A stretch of 64,000 bases of DNA from Phascolarctos cinereus (taxonomy: Eukaryota > Chordata > Mammalia > Diprotodontia > Phascolarctidae), in contig NW_018344008.1 in the NCBI RefSeq assembly GCF_002099425.1, forward strand, positions 9,912,501-9,976,500, read 5' to 3'. Numbering within the stretch: the stretch's first letter is position 1; each line of letters starts with the position of its first letter. Both the position numbers and the translations under genes were made by a program. Below are positions 31,683 to 41,960 of this stretch, piece after piece. The notes under the pieces are model-generated. The model had not been told where the DNA came from. It was given only the letters and a program-made list of their open reading frames with translations, and searched no databases.

Positions 31683-32395
31683 GATATAAATATATGTCAG
31701 TTTCTTTATAAAAGAAGAAAAAATAATCTCTGATATCCCATACAAATTTTATTCTAGAATATGAGAGTAATAAAATATGTAGTGTAGTGAGATTTTGGAA
31801 TTTTATTAAAAGGTCCAAGGCCAAGTTTGTGTATTTTGATATACATATTATAAGGCTGATGTGCTATGATATAATATATAATATTTAATGTCATAAAATA
31901 TTTTTTCTTTGATAATTTTTGAAGGGCAAATTATAAACTGTATTTCTACATACATTTAAAATTCTCTTCCATATGAGATACATGAGACATTGGGCTATTA
32001 TTATTAAAATATTTACTTGTGTCTTTGTATATAGATATAAATCTCCCTTCTACAGAATTCTGCATTGATTTTTCATCAATGTGGAAGTGGCCTGGATTTT
32101 TGAAGGCCAATGGTGCATTTGTTTAGTTGGGGTCTACAGTGCTGGAAAGGCTCTTAATATGATCCCAAAAACAGACTGAGTGTTTTCTGAGGACCAAAAA
32201 TAGCTAACTATGGAGAAACATGTCACCAATAGACTGGCCAACTGGTGACAGATATTTTTGGTCTATGAAACCTATGAAACAGATAAATAAAGACATGTGT
32301 AGTCCTCTTTCTACTTCTGCAGTGATAGTGCACAATGGTGGGAAGAAGGACAGAGAATAATATGAATCATACATATTTTAATTTGCCTATAGGTA
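31683..32395. other. Unassigned sequence, possibly RTE leader at the end
   Basis: AT-rich to about 32080. From 32085 it is less AT-rich and runs into the RTE at about 32400; it could be the 5' part of that element, but no coding block is visible. Confidence 0.35.
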
Positions 32396-33505
32396 CTCCA
32401 AATTGAAGATCTGTGGCTAATAAGTGGGCATATTATTGGAGAAGATGATTCATACCAATCTTGATGTTCTTGCCATCAACAAAGCCAAAAGAAAGGAATT
32501 GCAACTAAATGGAAGAATGACCCACAAGTACCTCTTGCAGAGATAAAAAAGGAACTGCAGTGGGTTTTATCATATGTCCCAAAGCAACAAAGGTAACAAA
32601 AAACCAACAACCTTGCATGGGATATTTGATCATTACTTATTATAGAACTAATGAAAAGTATTTGCAGAAAAAGACCACCATGAAAAAAATTGCAGCTTAT
32701 GCACCAACATCAGTTTCTAAGGATGAAAAGGCAAAGTAATTCTAAAAAGAACCTGATAACACTCTCCAAATTTAATCAACATGCACTATGATGCTTGATG
32801 ATGTCAACAAAAGGGTGGAAAAAGGTTAAGATGAGGAAAAATATAAGGAAAGACCTGATTCAGGAAAAAGAAATGAGAGAGGATAAAGACGTATAGATTA
32901 CACAGATACCTCCAGGCTCTATATCAAGATAAATTTTTCTTTGAGAAGAAATTGGTAGTTGCTGAATATAGTAAACAACAAATAACACCATAAAATTAGA
33001 AGAGATTATATTTTAACAGACAAGAAAAGACTTGTTATTGATGTGAGAGTTATCTCTCAGTCAATGTCCATGTTCTACCATCAACTTGTTAGAATTAAAA
33101 TGAAAATTAGTAAAAACACTCACAAGAAAAATGAGAAAAAGATATCACATGTAATTAAAGTAATTCAATCCTGAAATATTTAAACAGGTAATTGATAAAA
33201 TAGGAAATGGACAACAGAAATGACATTGACACTGACTGTGATAATTTTATACAGAAGCCAAGATGATGTAAAATCATTGCCATAACAAAAAGAACAAAAG
33301 ACTCCAGAAAGCACCTTAGTCACCAAAAATCTAACTTGCTTGCCAGAGGGAGAGAGAGAGAGGTACCTGTCAAAAGCAACAGTGGATAAAAATATACATT
33401 TATTTCAAAATTCTTACAAAAAGAATGATGAGCAAATGTGAGTGGTATTGCCTCAAAAAACAGAGAGAAGTAGCAGAGAGCAAAAACAATTTAAAGAAAT
33501 ATTTG

Positions 33506-33647
33506 AGCACTGGCCCTGGATTCAGGAGGACCTGAGTCCAAATCTGGCCTCAGACACATAACATTTACTAGCTGTGTGGCCCTGGGCAAGTCACTTAATC
33601 CCATTGCCTAACTTTAAAAAAAAACAAATAAAAAACATATTCTAAAA
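33506..33647 (+). mobile_element. WSINE1-like SINE inside RTE
   Basis: 5'-truncated: starts at 'agcactggccctggattcag', has 'tagctgtgtggccctgggc' and an A-rich tail. Flanked by exact 13-bp repeats 'aaagaaatatttg' (33493-33505 and 33648-33660). Confidence 0.95.
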
Positions 33648-33716
33648 AAAGAAATATTTGTATGATAATCAATTAAACAAAGGCATTCCAAGAACATTTA
33701 TGGAGGAAATAGAAGA

Positions 33717-34004
33717 ATGACAAACAGAAGAGAAATGGAAAAGACTTACAAAAATTTTTGTAAAAAGTTGTTTTGCTCATTCAAGGACTGTGTAAGTATC
33801 TGCGTAAGGGATCTTAACATGTCAATTCTGGTTATATTTGTAGGAGCAGTAGAAATGGCAAGAAAGGGTACAAAGATAGGAAAAGCAGCCAGATTAGATC
33901 AAGTGCATATAGAGATTTATGCTGGAGGAGACAGAAATATAAGGGCATTTAGGGACTCATATGCAAGGTATATGAAGGAAAGGAAAATACTAAAGGGGTG
34001 GTAG
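33717..34004 (+). pseudogene. RTE ORF2 relic, reverse-transcriptase N-terminal part
   Basis: 95 open codons. The second half, GKAARLDQVHIEIYAGGD and YMKERKILKGW, matches the RTE segment usually written GKAAGPDQIHIEMLKAGG...YLKEGKIPKDW. It is only the remaining open part of a dead LINE. Confidence 0.8.
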
Positions 34005-34134
34005 AAAAGCTTAGACCTTATTAAAACCTAGAAGTTGATAGTGTGGTCAGTTTATTTTTAAAATGTTCTTGGGAAAATATGGGTCTGGGTAGAGATGTAC
34101 ACTTCACTTAGTCTAGGCTTTTGGTTATTTACAA

Positions 34135-34385
34135 TAATAATAGTTCACATTGATATTGTACTCCAAAACTTCAAAAGTATTTTTCATATACTATCTCATT
34201 CGATCCTCATGATAAACTTGTGATGTTGGTGGTATTATTATACCCATTTTAAAAATTCAAAAATCAGGCTTAAAGAGGTTAGATGGCTTTCTTAGGATCA
34301 TATAGCTTGTAAATGCATGAGGAAGGAGGAGCCTTTTCTGACTCCTGGTTCAGAACACCATCTACAACATCACAATGCCTCTTTA
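34135..34385 (-). mobile_element. MIR/THER-type CORE-SINE
   Basis: Reversed: 'ctatctcattcgatcctcat', 'tattattatacccatttta', 'taaagaggttagatggct' and the head region 'tctgactcctggttcagaac'. Full-length order, diverged. Confidence 0.82.
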
Positions 34386-34538
34386 TGATTCAAATCACCC
34401 TAGAGAGACAAACGGTGATCATGTAGACTTTAGCTATTTGATTCTAGATATTGTAACCCAAATATGACACAGGCTTAAACACAACCTCTTTAGGCAGCTT
34501 CGGAACTAACAAGCATCATCAGCATAAAATTAAATCAG
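34386..34538. other. Unassigned spacer
   Basis: Short unassigned stretch between SINE and L2. Confidence 0.4.
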
Positions 34539-34539
34539 A

Positions 34540-34690
34540 TAATATTTATTGAGCACCTACCATATCTCAGCAATGTTCTAATTACTGTAAAGAATTTAAA
34601 AAGAGGGAAAAGTGTAAAATACAATCCCTGACTTCAATGAACTTACAATCAATCTATTTTGAGCAAAAAGACAAAATGTCAAAATTAAAT
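34540..34690 (-). mobile_element. L2 3' end, reversed
   Basis: 'atatttattgagcacctacc', 'atctcagcaatgttctaatt' and 'caatccctgacttcaatgaa' follow the antisense L2 3' terminus. Confidence 0.7.
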
Positions 34691-34769
34691 AAGATTTAAT
34701 TAAGTTTGATGATGTTTGAAAACATTATTCTTACACTAATTAACGTGGCCAGTGTCCTAATGCACAACA

Positions 34770-34855
34770 ACCTCTTTTAACTCATCTACAAAATAAAAAA
34801 AGGTTGGGTTAAATGGTTTCTTTGAGCAATAAAAATGCTATGATTCACAATATTC
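34770..34855 (+). mobile_element. SINE 3' remnant
   Basis: 'taactcatctacaaaataaa', 'ggttgggttaaatggtt' and 'aaaatgctatgattcaca' are the tail of a THER-like SINE; the rest is lost. Confidence 0.55.
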
Positions 34856-34899
34856 TACAATGTCACCAGGCAATACCAGATGAAGTGCTGGGTTAATGT

Positions 34900-35275
34900 C
34901 ACATAGGGAGAGTTATTGTTATAAGTATTCAAAGGAAGATATCACTTCAAATGGGGGTGATGAATGAAGACTATTGGGATGTATAAATTAAGCTGGATAC
35001 TGAATAATGGGCAGGATTTACATAGGTGGAGAGGATAAAAAAGGAAGTACTAGGTGGATAGAATGACAGAGAAGTGAAATATGTGTTCAAGGGATGGTGA
35101 GCAAGCAATTTAATATGAGCAGAGGATTTGGGGAGCTGAGTAGCTGAAATTTTTTAAAAAATGGTAGAGTCAGAAGGGGAAAAGCCTTGAAAGGCAAGAT
35201 AATGAGTTTTGATTTTTTCCTGTAGGATTTTAAAACAGGAAAGTGCTACAATAAAATTGGTATTTAATAACTAGT
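34900..35275 (-). mobile_element. L2 LINE ORF2 fragment
   Basis: Antisense L2: 'agccttgaaaggcaagataa', 'gagttttgattttttcctgt' and 'caggaaagtgctacaataaa' parallel the blocks found at 2446-3665 and 21237-21885, more diverged. Confidence 0.65.
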
Positions 35276-35359
35276 GGGCTGACCACAAAATCACAGCTGG
35301 GAGTGATCTTAGACCTTATCTAAGTTCATAATAATTACAACTGCTAAAAAATGGAATGG

Positions 35360-35522
35360 GTGGGCTCTCAATAGGTAGAGAGTAGGGTGGCTATCATTAG
35401 AGATTATCAAGTAGAAGTTAGATTAATACTTGTCAGAGATATTTTAGAGGGGATTCCTGTTCAAGTACAGGTTGTGTTAAATGATTTCTGGTTTTCCTTC
35501 CAACTCAGACTCTGTAAATTGG
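35360..35522 (+). mobile_element. CR1/L3 LINE 3' end
   Basis: 'ttagaggggattcctgttca', 'agtacaggttgtgttaaatg' and 'ccttccaactcagactctg' match the 3' terminal region of L3 (CR1 clade), whose usual form ends in 'ccaactctgagattctgtga'. Confidence 0.75.
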
Positions 35523-35534
35523 ACAAGTCAACAT

Positions 35535-35760
35535 ATCCAAAAGAGAACTTTTATTTCCTACAAAAACCATACTGAACTTTCCTATCACTTCCAAGAGCAC
35601 TATTATCCAACCAATCACCATATCATCTTTAATTTTCACTCTGACCCCACATATCCAATCAATTGCCACATCTTGTTTTTTCTTCCTTCACAACTTTCTT
35701 TCATATGATTCCCTTTTCTCCATTCACACAATCACAACCCTATTCCAGCCTATCTTCACT
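35535..35760 (+). mobile_element. L2 LINE ORF2 fragment, sense
   Basis: 'ccccacatatccaatcaatt', 'gccacatcttgttttttctt' and 'cctattccagcctatcttca' follow the L2 segment after the reverse transcriptase. Confidence 0.7.
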
Positions 35761-36138
35761 TTTCACCTAGATTAATATGTAGTATGTACTCTCTAGCTCA
35801 CTTTTGCAAGGTGGCTGGCTAAATCTTCCTTTAGGGTTCCAGGGCATATTGAGGGGCTTAGAGTACATTTTTTCTTTACTATTATTGGCTCAAGCCCCCA
35901 CTAGCTGTTACCTCAATGGTTATGAAGACAGTGACTATTAGCATTCCAGTTCCATTTAACGACTTAACATCAATTAGCTTTTTACGAAAAGATGTTTACC
36001 TCAAAGATATTTCCAGAAAAGAAAATCATGCAAATATTTCCTACAATACCTCTGAGTAGTACTCTATCCTCTATACCACCTTCGTCTCTGGGACAGAGTA
36101 AGCTCAGTTTAGCTCAGTTCCTATGTAGCACTTATCAC
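35761..36138. other. Unassigned sequence
   Basis: No repeat recognised. No coding signal. Confidence 0.4.
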
Positions 36139-36302
36139 TCAATCAGTAAGTCAGTAAACATTTATTAAGCACTAACTATATGCCAAGAAGTTTTCTAAGT
36201 GCTGCAGATAGAAAAGTAAAAAATAGTCCTTGCTCTTAAGGAGCTCACAGTGCAACGAGGGAGACAACACATAAATAATTATACACAAACAAGTTATATA
36301 GG
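36139..36302 (-). mobile_element. L2 3' end, reversed
   Basis: 'gtaaacatttattaagcact', 'ctcttaaggagctcacagtg' and 'gggagacaacacataaataa' are the well-preserved antisense L2 terminus. The L1 5' end starts directly behind it. Confidence 0.8.
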
Positions 36303-37327
36303 AGGTAAAATCAAAATGGCGGAGCAGCAGGAAGAAGTACAGCCTAGCTCCCTCCCCATAATATTCCACAAATATTTTGAAAATACACCAGACTTAATTC
36401 TGATTGGGAAACTTAAGAAAAAATCCAGACGGTAATTTTTCCAGCTCAGTTTAGCTTAGGGAGATGGCTAGAGCAGTCTGTGGATACTGGGGACAGGGTC
36501 TGGCCAAGATTGTGGCATGTACATAGCATTCCAGTGCCAAGGTACTGAATGGGCTGAGACTAGGTATTAGGCCAGGAAGCACCAGGGCAAAAAGAGATCT
36601 CATATCAATGAGATATCACCCCTAATCAGGGTGTAGGAACAGATGCCATCAGGAAACCGTCACCTACCTCCCAGTTCTGAATCTCAGATCCAGGGGGGCT
36701 GAGTAGGGGACCTGCACCTATGGGTGGCATAAAGTAGTTGTTGGGTAGAGGTTCTGGGTCTTAACTGTGTACTGAGTGAGGAATAGATTGAGAACAAATA
36801 GTAGCTGTGGGCTCTGATTCCAGTAGTAAGGACTTAATTCTAACCACCAGACCAGGCTAAAGCCTGCTGTGGAATAACCAGGGAGGAAATCCTAGACACA
36901 AGGGGATCCTGCAGTTTAAGTTGCTCTGAACCTGCAGAACTTCCTAATGGAATAATTGTGATAGTGTCCAGAAGCAGTTTACTGAAACTTTCAAAAGGGA
37001 AAAGCTGATAGACACAAACCTGGGTTGGGAACTTAACAGAGCTCAAGCCAAGAGGGCAGCAATCCAATTTTATCCCAGATCACATAACTTTAGGAACACT
37101 GAAAAGTCCTCAGTGTGAGCTATAAAGGCAACAAAGTTGAAAGAGGACAGAAGCTCAGTCCAGACATTCTCCCCAAATCACACAAAATCCAGCCCTGAGA
37201 TAAAGTCCAAAGTCAAGAAGTAGGCTGGAAGAATGAGCAAAAAAAAAAAAAAAAGAGCTCCATCACAAAGAACTATGATAGCAAAAAGGAAGCTTAATAC
37301 ACAAACCCGAAGAAAAGAATGATTTCA
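36303..37327 (+). mobile_element. L1 LINE 5' region, first of three
   Basis: Begins with 'caaaatggcggagcagcagg', the CpG-containing start typical of marsupial L1 5' regions. Continues as GC-richer leader to 'gaatgagcaaaaaaaaa' (about 37231), the ORF1 start equivalent, and into ORF1 N-terminal sequence. It is cut at about 37327 by an insertion and resumes at 37771. The leader differs from the two following L1s, so it is a separate subfamily. Confidence 0.75.
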
Positions 37328-37770
37328 TTGTCTTTCATTTTTCATCAGCTGTTCTGCTTGGTTTCAATTCTACAAACATCATGTTTTCTCCAGGATAAGC
37401 TCATGATCTGAAATTTCGTCATCTTGGAGATTGATTCAACTTTAATACTCATTACCTCTTCATCACTCACAGTTGCCTCTGTCCTATGATTGGAGGGCTG
37501 GAAAGGTAGAGAAATAATTTCTCCCAAGTATGTCCTTTTATAGAAAACTCAGAACTTCTTTCTCATTAGCTGCTTTGCTTGGTTTTGAATCCTCAAACAT
37601 CATACTCCTACACCAACTATCTTCTCTCCAACTTTTTAGCTTCTTTTTGTGTATTGTCTTCCTCTATCAGATTGAAAATTCCTTGAGGGCAGGGACTGTC
37701 TTTTTCAAATTTGTATTACCAGTGCTTAGCACAGTGCCTGGCAATTAATAAGTGTTTCTTGACTATTGAT
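37328..37770 (+). mobile_element. L2-tailed insertion inside L1 ORF1
   Basis: The right half is a clear L2 3' end: 'tgtattgtcttcctctatc', 'ttccttgagggcagggactg', 'cagtgcttagcacagtgcc', ending 'gactattgattc'. L1 ORF1 sequence ('aagaaaagaatgatt' and 'gattcaaaaatatct') is continuous across it. The left half carries a diverged copy of a 46-bp motif (37339-37384 versus 37559-37604). The age order, L2-type tail younger than this L1, is noteworthy. Confidence 0.65.
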
Positions 37771-38262
37771 TCAAAAATATCTATAAGCAATGCCTCAAGG
37801 AAAAATACAGTTTGGGAACAAGTCTAACTATGATTCCTGTTAAGAAATAAAGCATGAGTTTAAAAAAAGAGCTAAAATTATTTTAAAAAATGAGAGTAGT
37901 AGATAAAATATAGGAAAAGAAATGAGAGTTGTGGGAGGAAGATATGCAAAGAGAATTAACAGCTTTGAATAAGGTACAAAAACTTATCTAAGAACATAAC
38001 TCCCTAAAAATTAGAAATAACTGAAATGAAGCTAATAACACCTTGGGACATCAAAAAATATTACACAAAAGTCAAAAGGTGGAGAAGACATAGAAGAAGG
38101 AGGAGAGGAAGAAGAGGAAGAAGAAGGAAAAGAAGAAGGAGAAGCAGGAGGAGAAGTAGTAGTAGCAGTAGTAGTAGTAGTAGTAGTAGTAGAAAAGGAA
38201 GCAGCAGCAGCAGAAGAACAAGAGCAAGAAGGAGGAAGAGAAGTAGTTGTAGCAGAAGCAGT

Positions 38263-38316
<54 letters not shown>

Positions 38317-38451
38317 AGAAGAAGAAGAAGAAGAAGAAGAAGAAGAAGAAGAAGAAGAAGAAGAAATGTGGGGTATTTCATAGCAAAAACAACTGACTTG
38401 GAAAATAGATCAATGAGAGATTATATAAGAATCATTGGATTAGAAAGAAAA
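37771..38451 (+). mobile_element. L1 ORF1 fragment containing an expanded triplet tract
   Basis: ORF1 coiled-coil sequence to about 38078 ('gagagtagtagataaaatat', 'aggaaaagaaatgagagttg', 'ccctaaaaattagaaataac'), then the triplet array, then 'gcaaaaacaactgacttgg' and 'gattatataagaatcattgg' of the RRM start (38383-38440). The next L1 5' end follows at about 38452. Confidence 0.8.
38079..38366. repeat. Compound triplet repeat (AGR/AGT/AGC/AGA)n
   Basis: About 290 bp of three-base units in one phase. Mixed AGG/AGA comes first, then about eleven AGT (around 38155-38192), a mixed patch, sixteen uninterrupted AGC (38263-38310) and about eighteen AGA (38311-38365). It lies where normal ORF1 has 'aaaaatagaagaaaatgtg', so it grew inside L1. 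The frame 38026-38466 (Ser/Arg runs) and the antisense poly-Leu frame are consequences of the array, not genes. Confidence 0.95.
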
Positions 38452-39711
38452 GATGGCACAGCATAGGCAGCAATTGAGCTGGACTCTTTCAACATTCCAC
38501 TCCAAACAACCTTAAAATAATGCCTCAAATTGAATTGCAGAGTGGCAGAGCCAACAAAAGGTTGGGGTGAGACATTTTCCCAGTCCAAGACAACTTAGGA
38601 GGTCAGCAGGTCTATTACACCAGGGTGGCGGTTGATGGCAGCACTCATCTCCACAACACCAACAACAGTTATCAGAGGTGGCTGCAACAGTGCCAGCAGC
38701 AGCTTCAGAAGCTTTCAGCCCACAGATGGTAAGGGAATTGGATGACTGGTCAGAAAGAGATTAGAGAGAATCTTTTGCTGGCACTGGGTGCAGGGCCTGG
38801 TTGCATTGCCCAAAGAGGGCACTGGGTGGCAGTTCTAGGATGAAGAGTACCACTAGCTCTTGCGACTGCAGGAGAACAAAGGCCTGAGTCACACTCACAG
38901 GGCCAAAAGGGTCAATAACACTAGTGGCCACAGGGAAGCAGGGGACCTGGTCACAGTTCAGGGCAAAGAAGAGTGTTTTTGGCTGTTTACAAAAGAGTAG
39001 GGGCCCTGGTCTCAGTTCCAAAGCAGAAAGGAACACTTTTACTTGTGGCTGTAGGAGAGCAGGGTACCTGGTTATAGTCCAGGGACAAGAGGAGCAATAG
39101 CATTTGCAGCTGAAGGAGAACAAGGTCCCTTCCTTGGTAAAGTCCAGAGCACGGGCCAGAAGAGAAATGAGCACATCTTTGTTTGGATCATACCAAAAGT
39201 ACCAAAGAATAAGCTCTGAAAAAAGCAGCATAAAAAGCCTAAAGCTTGGGACAGTGTCCCCTCCACCTTGGGAGAAAAGCCAAACTTTAATGTAAGTTAA
39301 AAGTGAAGAAATAGGCTGGAAAAATGAGCAAACAACGACAACAAAAAAGAACATGACCATAAAAAGCTACTTTGACAGGGAAGATCAAGACACAATTTCA
39401 GAAGAAGATGATGCCAAAAACAGCTATAAGCAAAATCTCAAAGAAAAATGTGAATTGGACACAAACCCAACAAGAATTCCCAGAAGATTTCAAAAAGGAT
39501 TTAAAAATCAAGTAAGAGAGGTAGAAGTAAAAATGGTGAAAGAAATGACAGTAATGCAAGAAAGTCATTAAAAGAAAATTAAACACCTGGTAAAAGAAGC
39601 ACAAAAAATACTGAAGAAAATAACACCTTAAAAAACAGAATTGACTAAATGGTAAAAGAGGCAGAAAAATTCACTAAAGAGAGAAACTTGAAAAACAGAA
39701 GAAAAGAACTT
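38452..39711 (+). mobile_element. L1 LINE 5' region and ORF1 start, second of three
   Basis: Starts near 'aagatggcacagcataggca'. The leader shows 'aataatgcctcaaattgaat', 'agtccaagacaacttaggag' and 'gcccacagatggtaaggg', typical marsupial L1. ORF1 starts at 39324 (MSKQ-type 'atgagcaaacaacga') and is readable into the coiled coil, where it is cut at 39711 by the next element. The remaining ORF1 and ORF2 do not follow. Confidence 0.85.
38761..39360 (-). other. 199-codon antisense open frame in L1 5' region
   Basis: The longest open frame of the window lies antisense to the L1 leader, ending just past the ORF1 start. It is hydrophobic at the N-terminus (MVMFFFVVVVCSFF) and otherwise without recognised domain. 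The frame 10202-10492 in the HAL1 leader shows a loosely similar segment (KHSFLPWNCEEGF against KTLFFALNCDQVP). Primate L1 has a much shorter antisense ORF0 in its 5' region; relation is unknown and chance is possible. Confidence 0.25.
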
Positions 39712-41960
39712 CTTGGGGGCAGAGGCAAGATGGCGGAGTAAAGGCAGGGACTTGAGCTCTCCACCAAACCCCTGCAAATACCTGTAAAAAATGACTAAAC
39801 AAATTCTAGAGCAGCAGAACCCACAAAAAGACAGAGTGGAACACATTTCCAGCCCAAGACAACCTGGAAGGTTGACAGGAAAAGTCAGTTGCACTAGACT
39901 GACAGAGGAGCACAGTTCAGTGTGGGACATGCCAGCACAGACCAGGTCCTAGTAAACCCAGAGCAGGCGTCAGAGGATGGAATCACTGGCAGTTGTGACA
40001 GTTTCCAGACTTTTCAACCCACAAACATCAAAGACAACTTAAAAGGTCAGCAGGAAAGGTCTGTCAGATCTGGGCAAGAGAGGAGTACAGTCTAGCCCCA
40101 GCCCCACAACAGCCCCAGGATAGTGGCAGTGGCAGTGGAGGCAGCAGCAGTGGAAACAGCAGCAGGGGCTGCTTCTAGAGCTCTCAGCCCTCAGATGGTA
40201 AGGGGATCAAACAACTGATCACAAGGAGATTACAGGGGTCTCTTTCCTGGCACTGAGGCAGGATTCTGTTGCTTTGCCTATACTTGGATCTGGGTCACAG
40301 TCCTGGGTGGTAATCCTGGGGCAAGGAGGAGCACTGGCATAGTAGAACTTGTGGCAGCAGTGAAGAGGGAACACTCCCCACAGATCCAGGGCAGAAAAGA
40401 GTTCTTGTGGTCACTCACAGACCAGGAGAGGAGCAAACACCTCTCCTTAGATCATACCACCTTGGAAGAACTGAAAACTTACAAATCTCTAGAAATGTCT
40501 TTGAAAACAGCTGAGCAAAACTCTTGAAGCTTGAGACAATAAACCCTCCGCACTGGGAGCAGAGCCCTACCTTAACAAAAAGTTAAAAAGTCAAGCAATA
40601 GGCTGAGAAAATGAGCAAACAACAGAAAAAATCAGACTATAGAAACATACTTTGGGGACCAGAAAGATAAAAACATATACTCAGAAGAAGACAACAAAGT
40701 CAAAGCTCCTACAACTAAAGCCTCCAAGAAAAATGTGAATTGTTCTCAGGCCATGGAAGAGCTCAAAAAGGATTTTGAAAATCAAGTAAGATAAGTAGAC
40801 AAAAAATAGGGAAGAGAAATGAGAGTGATGCAAGAAAATCATGAAAAATGAGTCAACAGCTTGTTATAGGAGACCCAAAAATAATGAAGTAAATAACACC
40901 TTAAAAAAATAGACCAGATCAAATGGCAAAAGAGGTCCAAAAAGCCAATCAGCAGAAGAATGCCTTAAAAAAGCAAGATTGGCCAAATGGAAAAGGAAAT
41001 CCAAAAGCTCACTGAGGAAAATTATTCCTTAAAAATTAGAATGAAGCAAATGGAAGCTAATGACTCTATGAGAAATCAAGAAATATAAAACAAAACCAAA
41101 AGAATGAAAAAATAGATGACAATGTGAAATATCTCGTTGGAAAAACAACTGACCTGGAAAATAGATCCAGGAGAGAGAATTTAAAAAATTATTGGACTAA
41201 CTGAAAGACATGATCAAAAAGAGCCTAGGATATTATCAAAGAAAACTGTCCTGATATTCTAGAACCAGAGGGTAGAGTAGAAATTGAAAGAATCCACCAA
41301 TCACCTCCTGAAAGAGATCTCAAAAGGAAAACTCCTAGGAATATTTAGCCAAATTCCAGAGTTCCCAGATCAAGGAGAAAATATTACAAGCAGCCAGAAA
41401 GAAACAATTCAAGTATTGTGGAAACACAATCAGGATAGCATAAGATTTAGTAACTTTGACATTAAGGGATCAGAGAGCTTGGAATATGACATTCTATAGG
41501 TCAAAGGAGGCAGGATTAAAATCAAGAATCACCTACCCAGCAAAACTGAGTGTAATCAATGAGGGGGAAAAATTGACATTCAATGATGTGGAAGAATTTA
41601 ATGCACTCTTGAGAAAGAACAGAGCTAAATAGAAAATTTGACTTTTAATGCAAGACTCAAGAGAAGCACGAAAAAGTAAGCATCAAAGAGAAATCATAAG
41701 GGACTTATTAAAGCACACTATATTTTGCTTTTTTGGTTTTTTTGTGGCTTTTCCCTTTTGTTTTTCTTCTTTCACAACATGACTAATGTGGAAATATGTT
41801 TATGTGATTGCATATGTATAACATATCAGATTGCTTGGTGTTTTGGGAGGGGGATAGGAGAGAGAGAGAGGGAGAAAAAATTTGAAACTCAGAATCTTAT
41901 GAAAATTAATCTTGAAAACTATCTTTATATGTAATTGGAAAAAAAATGCTATTTATAAAC
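39712..41960 (+). mobile_element. HAL1-type element, third 5' end
   Basis: Starts 'tgggggcagaggcaagatgg'. Leader parallels the HAL1 at 9829 ('caccaaacccctgcaaatac', 'ttccagcccaagacaacct'), ORF1 relic at 40611-41699, then a short 3' region ('ttcacaacatgactaatgtg', 'ttgaaactcagaatcttat') and A-rich end ('gtaattggaaaaaaaatgc'). No ORF2. The 3' end abuts reversed L1 sequence. Confidence 0.82.
40611..41699 (+). pseudogene. HAL1 ORF1 relic
   Basis: Begins 'atgagcaaacaacagaaa', ends at the TAA of 'aaatcataag'. Same block order as 10684-11779: coiled coil, 'gacctggaaaatagatccag' (RRM), 'gaaagaatccaccaatcacc' and 'aaattccagagttcccag' (C-terminal domain). Several frame shifts; only short pieces remain open (for example 41284-41499). 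Confidence 0.82.

Larger units (their letters stand above)
32400..34015 (+). mobile_element. RTE LINE, endonuclease and start of reverse transcriptase
   Basis: Old RTE-clade retrotransposon, split by a SINE at 33506-33647. Broken frames give the RTE order: AINKAKRKELQLNGRMTHK near 32470-32530, IAAYAPTSVSKDEKAK at 32689-32736 (endonuclease core), DYILTDKKRLVIDVRVISQS near 33006-33065 (endonuclease end), IDTDYDN near 33225-33245, and GKAARLDQVHIEIYAGGD in the frame 33717-34004 (reverse-transcriptase start). Ends near 34015 without the catalytic palm. Endonuclease catalytic residues cannot all be located. Confidence 0.85.

Noticed and set aside
38026-38466. 146-codon Ser/Arg-rich frame resembling an SR splicing factor, and a poly-Leu frame on the other strand.
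   Set aside because: Both are translations of the compound triplet array inside L1 ORF1.
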